Positions 7,539-14,860 of a stretch of 42,703 nucleotides of DNA are shown here, one piece after another (positions within the stretch are counted from its first letter, which is position 1; every line of letters starts with the position of its first letter). The notes beneath the pieces are model-generated. The model had not been told where the DNA came from and ran no database searches. It saw only the letters and a program-made list of their open reading frames with translations. The stretch comes from Candidatus Moraniibacteriota bacterium (lineage in GTDB: Bacteria; Patescibacteriota; Minisyncoccia; Moranbacterales; UBA1568). The stretch is from contig JAGOBM010000004.1 in assembly GCA_017983435.1 (NCBI GenBank), forward strand, positions 67,818 to 110,520, in the 5' to 3' direction. The translations under genes were made by a program, and so were the position numbers.

Positions 7539-7573
7539 AAAAAAAGAACCCGGAAAGAGATCTTTCGGGGTTC
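7539..7573 (-). terminator. Terminator of the two-gene small-protein unit
   Basis: Hairpin GAACCC (7546-7551) with GGGTTC (7568-7573), continued by AAAG/CTTT inside, and seven Ts on the minus strand (7545 down to 7539). It separates the small-protein unit from the CIRCE promoter. Confidence 0.85.
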
Positions 7574-7596
7574 ATGTGAGGAGGCGTCATACTGCA

Positions 7597-7743
7597 TCAC
7601 CGCATCGAGCGACAGGAGCGGTGCCGATAATCGGTACGCTTTTGGTTGCCGAGATACGAAGATTGCCAGGCCTTGCGACGAGAGATAGCGACACTCTGGA
7701 ACACGAGTGCCAGCATGAAAAAAATCCGGATTTCGGGACGCAT
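7597..7743 (-). CDS. 48-residue hypothetical protein, possible membrane peptide
   Basis: Starts at the ATG at 7741-7743, ten bases after the stop of the 79-residue gene, with AAAGG six bases upstream as Shine-Dalgarno. The product has a hydrophobic stretch at residues 5-20 (IRIFFMLALVFQSVAI) followed by a basic, polar tail (SRRKAWQSSYLGNQKRTDYR). That arrangement fits a short signal-anchor or secreted cationic peptide. A second frame (MKGQSCVPK..., 56 residues) overlaps it but lacks a Shine-Dalgarno. The terminator follows 24 bases after the stop. No known family. Confidence 0.5.
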   Translation of the reverse strand: MRPEIRIFFMLALVFQSVAISRRKAWQSSYLGNQKRTDYRHRSCRSMR

Positions 7744-7753
7744 GATTGGCCTT

Positions 7754-7993
7754 TCATGAGGAGGATAGATCGAAATCGAGATGCGGATTTTCCGCTTCAA
7801 TGCCGAAATGTTGATCGAGGTAGAGGCCGAGACACTGGGTCAGGTCCTGACACTCTTCTTCCGAACCAGCCCGATAGCATCGCTCTGTGCAATACTTCGA
7901 AGCGGCCTGCTCGAGCGGCACACCTTGCCCATCGAGCCGAGTGCGAGGCACTTGGACCGGGGCTATGAGCCTAGCAACAATGGATGATGCCAT
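7754..7993 (-). CDS. 79-residue Cys-containing hypothetical protein
   Basis: The ATG at 7991-7993 is preceded by AGGAGG nine bases upstream. A near-consensus promoter at 8047-8075 drives it. The protein has four cysteines in a short segment (KYCTERCYRAGSEEECQDLT, then QC), which could bind a metal or form disulfides, and an acidic C-terminus. It is the first gene of a two-gene unit with the 48-residue ORF. I do not recognise a family. The strong initiation signals make a real gene likely even though the sequence is unfamiliar. Confidence 0.75.
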   Translation of the reverse strand: MASSIVARLIAPVQVPRTRLDGQGVPLEQAASKYCTERCYRAGSEEECQDLTQCLGLYLDQHFGIEAENPHLDFDLSSS

Positions 7994-8046
7994 AGCGATA
8001 TACCTCCTCTGTAAAAAATGAAAAAGAACGACGAGAGACTACACTC

Positions 8047-8075
8047 AATGTAGGCGTTTTCCCTCCCTCCGTCAA
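8047..8075 (-). promoter_or_regulatory. Promoter of the small-protein unit
   Basis: TTGACG (8070-8075), 17-base spacer, TACATT (8047-8052) on the minus strand, about 50 bases before the 79-residue gene. Confidence 0.75.
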
Positions 8076-8098
8076 TCAGATGCCTCTCCGTCTGATTA

Positions 8099-8335
8099 TC
8101 AAGGAACTGGGTCGTATCCCCCGTCATTCCAGGGGTGACAACGGCCCACCCGTTTCAGTCCAAGCCAGCTCCCTCGGGCGACCCCGTATCGGATGATCGC
8201 TTCCAAGGTATACTGGCTGCAGCTCGGATGGAAGCGGCAGAGTCGTTCACCGACGATGATGCCCAGGAGACCCCGCTCGCTCGAGATGAAGCGCTGGTAA
8301 AAGCGGATGAGCATGAGGATCGGAGCTTTCAGCAT
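8099..8335 (-). CDS. yidD: Membrane protein insertion efficiency factor YidD
   Basis: Small protein that assists YidC/Sec insertion at the inner face of the membrane. 78 residues from the ATG at 8333-8335, matching the family length; upstream in-frame codons would add an unlikely N-terminus overlapping the corA promoter region. Signature segments are [29 protein letters not shown] and [20 protein letters not shown] at the C-terminus. It stands apart from the usual rpmH-rnpA-yidC cluster. It is divergent from corA, and a TTGACA on its strand at 8366-8371 overlaps the corA promoter area. Confidence 0.95.
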   Translation of the reverse strand: MLKAPILMLIRFYQRFISSERGLLGIIVGERLCRFHPSCSQYTLEAIIRYGVARGSWLGLKRVGRCHPWNDGGYDPVP

Positions 8336-8382
8336 ACCGGATAGCGTACGGAATTTCCCTTCCGTTGTCAACGCCGTTCTGG

Positions 8383-8388
8383 TACAAT
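8383..8388 (+). promoter_or_regulatory. corA: Probable corA -10 element
   Basis: Extended -10 TGGTACAAT about 30 bases before the corA ATG, with a weak TTCCGT 17 bases upstream. Confidence 0.45.
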
Positions 8389-8417
8389 CAAGGAACAAGA
8401 CAAAACTCAAAATCAAC

Positions 8418-9326
8418 ATGCATCAAGTCAGATTCCAACAGGTGACCTGGATCGATTTCGAGGATCCCCGCGATGAGGATATCGCCTATCTCCAGGAGAA
8501 CTTCAATATCCACCCCCTCGCTATCGAGGAGCTCGTGACCCCGACCTATCAGCCCAAAGTCGTCCAGTATGACGGCTGTCTCTTCTTGTCCATCCATATC
8601 CCGCTCTTCGATACCAATCACCGGACGACATTCCCAGGCGAGCTCGACATCATCCTGACCAAAGACCATCTCATCACGAGCCATCGGCACGATATTTACC
8701 AGCTCTCCAAATTCTTCGCGGAGCTCTCCAAAAACGAAGGTCGTCGCCGGCTCTACATGAGCCAGAGTCCGTCGCATCTGCTCTATGCGACGCTCGAGAT
8801 CCTCTTCAACTCCTGTTTCCCCAAGCTCAACCATATCTCCGAGAAGCTCGACTTCATCGAAGCGCAGGTCTTCGCCGAGAAAGAGAAGGAGATGGTGCTT
8901 GAGATCTCGGTGCTCAAGCGGGATATCCTCAATTTCCGCCGTACGCTCAAGCCGCAGCGCTCCATCATCGAATCGCTCCTCGCCAAGGATCACCCCTACG
9001 TCTCCGAGGATCTCAAGATGTATTTCCAAGACCTCATCGGTACCAATATCCGCATCTGGAATATCCTCGAGAGCAACAAGGAGACGATAGAAGCGCTCGA
9101 GGCGACCAACAACTCCCTCCTGTCGAACAAGCTCGATATCACGATGAAGGTGCTCACGATCTTCTCCGCGGTGCTTCTGCCCATGTCGGTGTATACCAAC
9201 ATGCTTGCGATGAACGCCACGATCCCCTTCGGAAACCACCCGCATGCCTTCTGGATACACGGCGTGCTCATGATACTCATCGCTGCAGCGACCATCACGT
9301 TCTTCAAGTGGAAACAGTGGTTTTAG
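8418..9326 (+). CDS. corA: CorA family divalent metal transporter
   Basis: Pentameric Mg2+/Co2+ channel of the inner membrane, 302 residues from the ATG at 8418 ([17 protein letters not shown]). The large cytosolic N-terminal domain and long stalk helix ([20 protein letters not shown] region) precede two C-terminal membrane helices. The selectivity signature that is normally GMN after TM1 reads AMN here ([18 protein letters not shown]). Loop and TM2 are otherwise conventional and the protein ends KWKQWF. The loss of the glycine may alter pore behaviour, or reflect a divergent branch of the family. A terminator follows at 9362-9388. Confidence 0.93.
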   Translation: MHQVRFQQVTWIDFEDPRDEDIAYLQENFNIHPLAIEELVTPTYQPKVVQYDGCLFLSIHIPLFDTNHRTTFPGELDIILTKDHLITSHRHDIYQLSKFFAELSKNEGRRRLYMSQSPSHLLYATLEILFNSCFPKLNHISEKLDFIEAQVFAEKEKEMVLEISVLKRDILNFRRTLKPQRSIIESLLAKDHPYVSEDLKMYFQDLIGTNIRIWNILESNKETIEALEATNNSLLSNKLDITMKVLTIFSAVLLPMSVYTNMLAMNATIPFGNHPHAFWIHGVLMILIAAATITFFKWKQWF

Positions 9327-9361
9327 CGCAAAGCGCGGAATGAAGAATAGAGAATATTGAC

Positions 9362-9388
9362 CATCGCCCTCCAAAAGGCGATGTTTTT
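9362..9388 (+). terminator. corA terminator
   Basis: CATCGCC (9362-9368) pairs with GGCGATG (9377-9383), followed by TTTTT. Flanked by a longer imperfect inverted repeat (about 9338-9360 and 9432-9453). Confidence 0.85.
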
Positions 9389-9462
9389 AGGATTCAGGTG
9401 TACAAATATATGTTTATTCATTATCCTTAAACCAATATTCATCATTCCGTATTCGATATTCT

Positions 9463-10866
9463 ATGCAGCTCCACAATACTCTCACCAAATCCAAAGAACT
9501 GTTTGAACCGATCAATCCGGGCAAAGTCGGCCTCTACACCTGCGGGCCGACGGTCTACGATTTCGCCCACATTGGCAATCTCCGTTCATTCGTCTTTTCC
9601 GATACGCTCCGACGCGTACTCGAGCGGGCGGGCTATGAAGTACGCCATATCAAGAACATCACCGATGTCGGACACATGACGGCCGACGACGTAGCGCAGG
9701 GCGACAGCGGCGAAGACAAGATCGCCAAGAAGGCACTCTCTGAGCACAAGACTCCCGAAGAGATCGCCCGTTTCTACGAGGAGCGCTTCCGCGAGGATGA
9801 GGCCGCGATGCATATCCTGCCGGCGCACTATTTCCCCCGAGCGACCGCCCATATACCGCACATGATCAAGACGATCGAGGCGCTCATCGAAAGCGGGCAT
9901 GCCTACGAGAAGAACGGCAATGTCTTCTTCGATGTCACCTCCTTCAAGCCATACGGGGCGCTCTCTGGCAACACGCTCGAGAAACTCAAGGTCGGAGCCC
10001 GACTCGAAGAGCATCCGGACAAGCGCCACCCTTGGGACTTCGCCCTGTGGCTCAAAGCGCCCGCGGGACACCTCATGCACTGGACATCCCCCTGGAGCGA
10101 AGGCTATCCGGGCTGGCATATCGAATGCTCATCCATGAGCCAGGAATACCTCGGCGATTCGTTTGATATCCATACCGGCGGCGAGGACAATATTTTCCCC
10201 CATCACGAAGCAGAAATCGCCCAGAGCGAGTGCTCGACCGGTAAGCCCTTCGTCCGCTACTGGATTCATTCCCGACATATCCTGGTCGATGGCACCAAGA
10301 TGTCCAAATCCAAAGGGAATTTCTACCGGCTCGCCGATATACTCGAGCGCGGCTTCACCCCGATGGACCTCCGGCTGTCTTTCCTGTCCGCCCACTACCG
10401 CAGCCAGATGAATTTCACCTGGGAGAGTCTGGAGCAGGCTCGCAAGAATAAAGAATCGATATTCAAAGCCTATGCTCGCGTCGAATCCGCTGCGATGACA
10501 GAGACCGGATTGAGTGCAGCCCCCTTCCTCGAGCGCTTCATCGCTGCCTGTGAAGACGATCTCAACACCCCGCTCGGATTGGCGATACTTCAGGAGCTGG
10601 TCCGCGAGGTCAACAGTCGGCTCGATGCCGGCGAATCGCTCCGCGCCGACGTACGCTCGGCATTCGAGATGATATTCAGCGTGTTCGGGCTGGCAATCGA
10701 AGCATCAGCATCGGTCCCGACCGATATTCTTGCATTGGCAGAGGCGCGGGAAGCGGCCCGCTCCGCCAAGGATTTCACCGAGGCCGATCGGCTGCGCGAT
10801 GAGGTAGCCACTCGCGGCTATACTATCGAAGATACTCCAGAGGGTCCGCGGGTAGCACGCCGATAG
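9463..10866 (+). CDS. cysS: Cysteinyl-tRNA synthetase
   Basis: Class I synthetase charging tRNA-Cys, 467 residues, normal length. The Rossmann fold carries the HIGH-type motif FAHIGNL (35-41) and the KMSKS loop at 279-283. The catalytic zinc ligands are C27, C222, H247 and E251 (in FPHHEAEIAQSE). The C-terminal helical domain includes CEDDLNTPLGLAILQEL and RSAKDFTEADRLRDEVATRG. No Shine-Dalgarno is visible before the ATG at 9463. It is the only cysteinyl synthetase in the window, downstream of corA but behind that gene's terminator. Confidence 0.99.
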   Translation: MQLHNTLTKSKELFEPINPGKVGLYTCGPTVYDFAHIGNLRSFVFSDTLRRVLERAGYEVRHIKNITDVGHMTADDVAQGDSGEDKIAKKALSEHKTPEEIARFYEERFREDEAAMHILPAHYFPRATAHIPHMIKTIEALIESGHAYEKNGNVFFDVTSFKPYGALSGNTLEKLKVGARLEEHPDKRHPWDFALWLKAPAGHLMHWTSPWSEGYPGWHIECSSMSQEYLGDSFDIHTGGEDNIFPHHEAEIAQSECSTGKPFVRYWIHSRHILVDGTKMSKSKGNFYRLADILERGFTPMDLRLSFLSAHYRSQMNFTWESLEQARKNKESIFKAYARVESAAMTETGLSAAPFLERFIAACEDDLNTPLGLAILQELVREVNSRLDAGESLRADVRSAFEMIFSVFGLAIEASASVPTDILALAEAREAARSAKDFTEADRLRDEVATRGYTIEDTPEGPRVARR

Positions 10867-10890
10867 CGGATATCCGAAAATCTGAGTAAG

Positions 10891-10915
10891 AAAAAAGCGC
10901 CTAGAGGGGCGCTTT
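10891..10915 (-). terminator. Terminator of the three-gene small-protein operon
   Basis: AAAGCGCC (10894-10901) with GGCGCTTT (10908-10915). On the minus strand it ends in six Ts (10896 down to 10891); it can also serve cysS on the plus strand. Confidence 0.85.
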
Positions 10916-10944
10916 AATAGTTGCGGTACGATGAGGGAATACCT

Positions 10945-11187
10945 TCACCGGATCCGGTAGTATATTTTTATACAGATATCACGTCGTTTGACGCCGGAAT
11001 AGTTGAAACTGGCATCGACCCGGATACACGTCCAGAGAATACGGCAGAGCGGATGCTCCACCTGCCAGTCAGCGATGACCTGGCACGGGGAAGGTCCATA
11101 CCTCTGCATATCTTTCGGACCGGCTCGCGTGAGCATGAGCCAGTCCGTCTCTTGGGCGTATGCTGGTCGCGGAAGCATGTCCACCAT
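10945..11187 (-). CDS. 80-residue hypothetical protein (third gene of small operon)
   Basis: The start at 11187 is preceded by AGGAGA seven bases upstream. The protein begins MVDMLPRPAYAQETDWLMLT, has cysteines in SPCQVIADW and the HPLCRILWTCIRVD segment, and ends with a basic, aromatic tail. No membrane segment is evident. It follows the 117-residue gene by 24 bases and ends 29 bases before the terminator at 10891-10915. I recognise no family; the strong Shine-Dalgarno and operon position are the main support. Confidence 0.65.
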   Translation of the reverse strand: MVDMLPRPAYAQETDWLMLTRAGPKDMQRYGPSPCQVIADWQVEHPLCRILWTCIRVDASFNYSGVKRRDICIKIYYRIR

Positions 11188-11211
11188 GAGAGTCTCTCCT
11201 GTACCTATTGA

Positions 11212-11565
11212 TTATGCAGCAGGCGGCCGACTCCACCATCTCGTAAATATACGAGGTGGAATATAGGCCAGATTCTTTCTGTCCAGCGTGAAGATGAATT
11301 GATGATCGATTTTCTTCTGTCCAAAAAGGAACTCGCAGGTTTCAGCATCAGCAACCGGAAACGAAAGCGTGACCGCTTTGGTCGCCTCGATCGCGTCACG
11401 GAGCCGTATCAATTGCTCCATGTCTTCCATATGCTGAACCGTGAGACAGAGCGGTTGTGGAGAGAAGACCACCTCGGTTGTTGGCAGCAGCAGCACCTGA
11501 ATCAAGTCTTCAAAAACAGTCCGGGATGATGATCCCGAAAGCGTGATGATGCCGGTATCAGGCAT
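11212..11565 (-). CDS. 117-residue hypothetical protein (second gene of small operon)
   Basis: Start at 11565 with AAGGAG six bases upstream. The sequence is a mixed alpha/beta pattern: MPDTGIITLSGSSSRTVFED, then the hydrophobic run IQVLLLPTTEVVFSPQPLCL, an EQLIRLRDAIEATKAVTLSF stretch and a basic C-terminus RWWSRPPAA. Likely cytosolic. It lies 36 bases after the 124-residue gene. No family recognised, so no function is proposed. Confidence 0.72.
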   Translation of the reverse strand: MPDTGIITLSGSSSRTVFEDLIQVLLLPTTEVVFSPQPLCLTVQHMEDMEQLIRLRDAIEATKAVTLSFPVADAETCEFLFGQKKIDHQFIFTLDRKNLAYIPPRIFTRWWSRPPAA

Positions 11566-11601
11566 AGATTTCTCCTTGATCGTTTCGAAAGCCTGCTCGA
11601 T

Positions 11602-11976
11602 TTAAAAACCAGGTTGACATTCGCGCGCATAATCCCTGATATAGCGCATTGCTCGACTGCGACGCAAATCATCCCCGTAGGGTAATGCTCCGGGTGCGTA
11701 GAGTGCCGGCGGAACATACTTCAGTCCCTCGGTCACTTGCCGGACTTCCGTACCATCCCCGAAGAGATCTGGGAAGATTTCCACCCCATGAATAGAGAGA
11801 GTGCGAGTCGTCGTCACGAGGATCGCCGCCTTGAAATGCTCGCGATCCTTGGTCGAAAGCTTCTCGAGAGAGAACCGATCGGCATCAGGATAATAGACTT
11901 CCGGATAGCCGGATTCCAGGCCGAAAAGAATGCATTTCAAAATCTTTTGCGTACGAGCATTGCCAAAAAAACCCAT
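11602..11976 (-). CDS. 124-residue hypothetical protein (first gene of small operon)
   Basis: Start at 11976 (MGFFGNARTQKILKCILFGL) with AGGGG seven bases upstream and a good promoter at 12013-12041, giving a leader of about 30 bases. The middle contains HFKAAILVTTTRTLSIHGVE and the C-terminus RYIRDYARECQPGF. No membrane segment or known motif. It opens an operon of three small genes, divergent from dnaB, from which it is separated by 105 bases holding promoters for both directions. Confidence 0.75.
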   Translation of the reverse strand: MGFFGNARTQKILKCILFGLESGYPEVYYPDADRFSLEKLSTKDREHFKAAILVTTTRTLSIHGVEIFPDLFGDGTEVRQVTEGLKYVPPALYAPGALPYGDDLRRSRAMRYIRDYARECQPGF

Positions 11977-12012
11977 GGTATTTCCCCTTCCGTATTAGTA
12001 AAGAACCTGTCG

Positions 12013-12041
12013 AATATACCCCGTTTCGACCATCTTGTCCA
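12013..12041 (-). promoter_or_regulatory. Promoter of the three-gene small operon
   Basis: TGGACA (12036-12041), 17-base spacer, TATATT (12013-12018) on the minus strand. Confidence 0.78.
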
Positions 12042-12081
12042 GTTTTCAGGCGGTCCGAATCGTGATAGCATACGGAATACT

Positions 12082-13446
12082 ATGGCAACGAATCCCAAAG
12101 AACATCTCCGCGTCCCGCCGCACAATATCGAGGCCGAAATGTCGGTCTTGGGGTCGCTTATGCTGGATAAGGACGCCATCATCAAGGTAGCGGATATCGC
12201 GCGGGTCGGTGATTTCTACAAAGATCATCACAATACCATCTACGAAGCGATTCTCAAGCTCTACGAGGATCGCGAGCCGATCGATGTACTCTCGCTCGCC
12301 AACCGGCTCGAAGAGACCTCACAGCTCGAGAAGGTCGGTGGATCGAGCTATCTCGCCTCGCTCGTCAACACGGTCCCTTCCGCTTCCAATGTCGTCCACT
12401 ACGCCAAGGTGGTCCAGAAGAAGGCCCTGCTTCGGCGGCTGATCGGCGCGGCGAGCGATATCGTCGAGATGGGCTTCGATGAATCCGAAGACGTGCACAA
12501 AGTACTCGATGAAGCCGAGCAGAAGCTCTTCGCCGTCTCACAGAAATACATCAAGCAGGATTTCATCCCGATCAAGTCCATCCTCGAAGCCGCTTTCAAC
12601 CGTATCGATGAGCTCCACAAGAGCGACAATGCGTTCCGCGGTGTTCCGACCCACTACCCTGACCTGGACAATCTGCTCGCCGGACTCCAGAAATCCGACC
12701 TGCTCATCCTGGCAGCCCGGCCATCGGTCGGTAAGACGACCTTTGCGCTCGATATCGCCCGCCAGGTGGGTGTCTACTCCAAAGTGCCGGTCGGCATCTT
12801 CTCCCTCGAAATGGGCGCGGACCAGCTCATCGACCGTATGCTCGCGGCGCAGGCCGGCGTCGATCTCTGGCGTCTGCGTACTGGCAAGCTCTCAAGCGAT
12901 GGCCCGAACAATGACTTCGAGCGCCTCTCCGATGCGATGGGTGTGCTCTCCGAAGCGCCGATCTTCATCGATGATTCCGGATCGCTCAATATCATGGAAA
13001 TGCGCACGATGGCCCGCCGTCTCCAGGCGGAGCACAATCTCGGCCTCATCATCATCGACTACCTCCAGCTGATGGAAGGCCGATCGCGCGGCGGCGACAA
13101 CCGTGTCCAGGAGATTTCCGAGATTTCCCGCGGATTGAAGCAGCTCGCCCGTGAGCTCAATATCCCCGTCATCGCGCTCTCGCAGCTGTCCCGTGCGGTC
13201 GAATCCCGACCAGACCAGCTTCCGAAGCTTTCTGACCTCCGTGAATCCGGTTCTATCGAGCAAGACGCAGACGTAGTCATGTTCCTCTACCGCGAGGACC
13301 GCGTGAAACCGGATACTCCCAATAAAAACATCGTCGACGTCATCGTCGCCAAGCATCGTAACGGACCGGTCGGCAAGATTTCCCTCTACTTCGAAGACAA
13401 TGCGACGACCTTCCGATCGCTCGAGCGAGCGCATGCCGACGCATAA
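12082..13446 (+). CDS. dnaB: Replicative DNA helicase DnaB
   Basis: Hexameric 5'-3' helicase of the replication fork, 454 residues. I take the ATG at 12082 (MATNPKEHLRVPPHNIEAEM); the frame is open further upstream but that stretch lies over the divergent promoter. The N-terminal domain has NIEAEMSVLGSLMLDKDAI; the RecA-like domain has Walker A around residues 211-219 (ARPSVGKTT), the FSLEMGADQLIDRML segment, Walker B LGLIIIDYLQLM and SQLSRAVESRPDQLPKLSDL. No intein is present. recR follows 33 bases later on the same strand. No Shine-Dalgarno. Confidence 0.98.
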   Translation: MATNPKEHLRVPPHNIEAEMSVLGSLMLDKDAIIKVADIARVGDFYKDHHNTIYEAILKLYEDREPIDVLSLANRLEETSQLEKVGGSSYLASLVNTVPSASNVVHYAKVVQKKALLRRLIGAASDIVEMGFDESEDVHKVLDEAEQKLFAVSQKYIKQDFIPIKSILEAAFNRIDELHKSDNAFRGVPTHYPDLDNLLAGLQKSDLLILAARPSVGKTTFALDIARQVGVYSKVPVGIFSLEMGADQLIDRMLAAQAGVDLWRLRTGKLSSDGPNNDFERLSDAMGVLSEAPIFIDDSGSLNIMEMRTMARRLQAEHNLGLIIIDYLQLMEGRSRGGDNRVQEISEISRGLKQLARELNIPVIALSQLSRAVESRPDQLPKLSDLRESGSIEQDADVVMFLYREDRVKPDTPNKNIVDVIVAKHRNGPVGKISLYFEDNATTFRSLERAHADA

Positions 13447-13479
13447 AGAAGTCCAAAAAAAATACACACCGGGCACCGT

Positions 13480-14067
13480 ATGCATTACCCAAAAAAATTT
13501 CAAAACCTGATCGCGCAGTTTTCCGCCCTCCCCTCGATCGGTCCCAAGATGGCCGAACGCTTGGTACTCTATCTCTTCAAGCAGGATGAGGCTAAGCTGC
13601 TCGCTTTCGCTGAGGCGCTCGAAGACCTCCATCACCTCCGGAGCTGCGATCGCTGTTTCTATATCTCCGAGTCAACGCTCTGCGAGATCTGCTCGGATAC
13701 GAGTCGGGACCGGACGACGATCTGCGTCGTCGAGGAACCGCTCGATGTCATCGCTATCGAACGGACCGGGTCCTTCCGCGGTCTCTATCATGTCCTCGGT
13801 GGGGTCATGGATATGAGCCGTGAACAGGAGGGCTCATCGCTCCGGATCGCCGAACTCGTGACACGAGTCACGGAAGACGAGGTGGAAGAGGTGATACTCG
13901 CGACCAATCCGACGACGGAGGGCGATGTCACCGCGCTCTATGTCCGGAAGAAGCTCGAAGGATCACACGCCAAGGTTACTCGGATCGCGCGCGGTCTGGC
14001 GACGGGTGGCGATATCGAATATGCCGATGAAGCTTCTATCACTGCTTCATTGACAAATCGCAAATAA
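13480..14067 (+). CDS. recR: Recombination protein RecR
   Basis: Acts with RecO (and RecF) to load RecA at gaps. 195 residues: helix-hairpin-helix with LPSIGPKMAERLVLYL (17-32), a four-cysteine zinc finger C56, C59, C68, C71 (CDRCFYISESTLCEIC), and a Toprim domain starting TTICVVEEPLDVIAIE. The C-terminus RGLATGGDIEYADEASI matches the family's conserved end. It is co-oriented with dnaB. The promoter of the next gene overlaps its last codons. Confidence 0.98.
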   Translation: MHYPKKFQNLIAQFSALPSIGPKMAERLVLYLFKQDEAKLLAFAEALEDLHHLRSCDRCFYISESTLCEICSDTSRDRTTICVVEEPLDVIAIERTGSFRGLYHVLGGVMDMSREQEGSSLRIAELVTRVTEDEVEEVILATNPTTEGDVTALYVRKKLEGSHAKVTRIARGLATGGDIEYADEASITASLTNRK

Positions 14068-14078
14068 AGGTGTATAAT
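14050..14078 (+). promoter_or_regulatory. Consensus promoter of the 92-residue gene
   Basis: TTGACA (14050-14055), 17 bases, TATAAT (14073-14078): a perfect sigma-70-type match that overlaps the 3' end of recR. Confidence 0.92.
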
Positions 14079-14123
14079 GTAAGTCAGTTACTTTTCACTG
14101 TTTTCTCTTGAGGAGGGATCATC

Positions 14124-14402
14124 ATGCAAGTCATCAAGACCTTTTATCTCGGGATGCCTCATCCCCTGATGGAAGCCAAACAGTTCGTTCTCGGCCTGTG
14201 TGATTGTCTGGGTGTGCCGATCCAACAGTTTCCGAAATGTTCGGTAACAGGAATCGGTTATATCGCTCCCGGCATCGAGTACAAAGTCGAGATCGCGCTC
14301 GATGATGATGAGATCCGTGCATACTTCCGGTACGCTCGTCCATCGGTGTGGCGCTTCCCGGTGGTTGAAATCACTTTCTTCTCCGATGGCACCCCCGCCT
14401 GA
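14124..14402 (+). CDS. 92-residue hypothetical protein
   Basis: The ATG at 14124 is preceded by AGGAGGG at proper spacing and by a perfect consensus promoter, so it is probably strongly expressed. The sequence opens MQVIKTFYLGMPHPLMEAKQ, has cysteines in LGLCDCLGV and FPKCSV, a beta-rich middle (GIGYIAPGIEYKVEIAL) and ends FPVVEITFFSDGTPA. It looks like a small cytosolic alpha/beta protein. It is its own transcription unit, closed by the terminator at 14414-14443. No family recognised. Confidence 0.8.
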   Translation: MQVIKTFYLGMPHPLMEAKQFVLGLCDCLGVPIQQFPKCSVTGIGYIAPGIEYKVEIALDDDEIRAYFRYARPSVWRFPVVEITFFSDGTPA

Positions 14403-14413
14403 AATCCAGGCAC

Positions 14414-14443
14414 AAAAAAACCGACACTACCTGTCGGTTTTTT
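14414..14443 (+). terminator. Bidirectional terminator between the 92-residue gene and rplU
   Basis: A7CCGACA (14414-14426) pairs with TGTCGGTTTTTT (14432-14443) around CTACC; T-runs on both strands, so it serves the plus-strand gene and rplU on the minus strand. Confidence 0.93.
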
Positions 14444-14473
14444 CATTTGGTTGAAAAAGGAACTCGCTTATGA

Positions 14474-14788
14474 TTAGGCGGCTATTTTGGTTATTTCGAC
14501 TTCGGTATAGGCCTGGCGATGTCCATAACGGGTCAGCTCGCGCTTCTTGGCCTTGTGCTTGATACCCGTCACCTTGTCGTGACGCTCCTGGGCGAGCACT
14601 GTACCGGTCACGGTCGCTTTCTCCAGCACCGGAGCACCGACTTTGACGGCCTTCTCGTCTCCTGCGAAGAGCACTTCAAATTCGACGGTCGCGCCGACTT
14701 CCGCTTCAAGCTTCTCGATTTTCACCCGGGTTCCCTCGGAAACGAGATACTGCTTTCCGCCGGTACGAATCACTGCCAACATACTCAT
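14474..14788 (-). CDS. rplU: Ribosomal protein bL21
   Basis: Large-subunit protein binding 23S rRNA. 104 residues; the core LAVIRTGGKQYLVSEG and the C-terminal HKAKKRELTRYGHRQAYTEV are standard for L21 (the RRxGHRQ-type rRNA-binding segment). The start may be the ATG at 14788 or, two codons later, at 14782, which better matches the family's M-x-A-V-I opening; there is no Shine-Dalgarno to decide. rpmA, normally its neighbour, is about 15 kb away on the opposite strand. Confidence 0.97.
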   Translation of the reverse strand: MSMLAVIRTGGKQYLVSEGTRVKIEKLEAEVGATVEFEVLFAGDEKAVKVGAPVLEKATVTGTVLAQERHDKVTGIKHKAKKRELTRYGHRQAYTEVEITKIAA

Positions 14789-14860
14789 GGAATCACAAGA
14801 AAATTAATACTGGCTTATTCTAGCTCTTTTCGGCTTTTCTGTCAACAACCTGAAGGTGGT

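Noticed and set aside
7513-7968. Plus-strand ORF of 151 codons beginning inside CIRCE
   Set aside because: It overlaps the CIRCE site, a terminator and two small genes with strong Shine-Dalgarno on the other strand; no initiation signal of its own.
8388-9374. Minus-strand frame of 328 codons opposite corA
   Set aside because: Antisense shadow of corA; the plus-strand protein has clear family motifs.
10921-11266. Plus-strand ORFs of 96 and 87 codons after cysS
   Set aside because: No Shine-Dalgarno, and they lie opposite a minus-strand gene with strong initiation signals.
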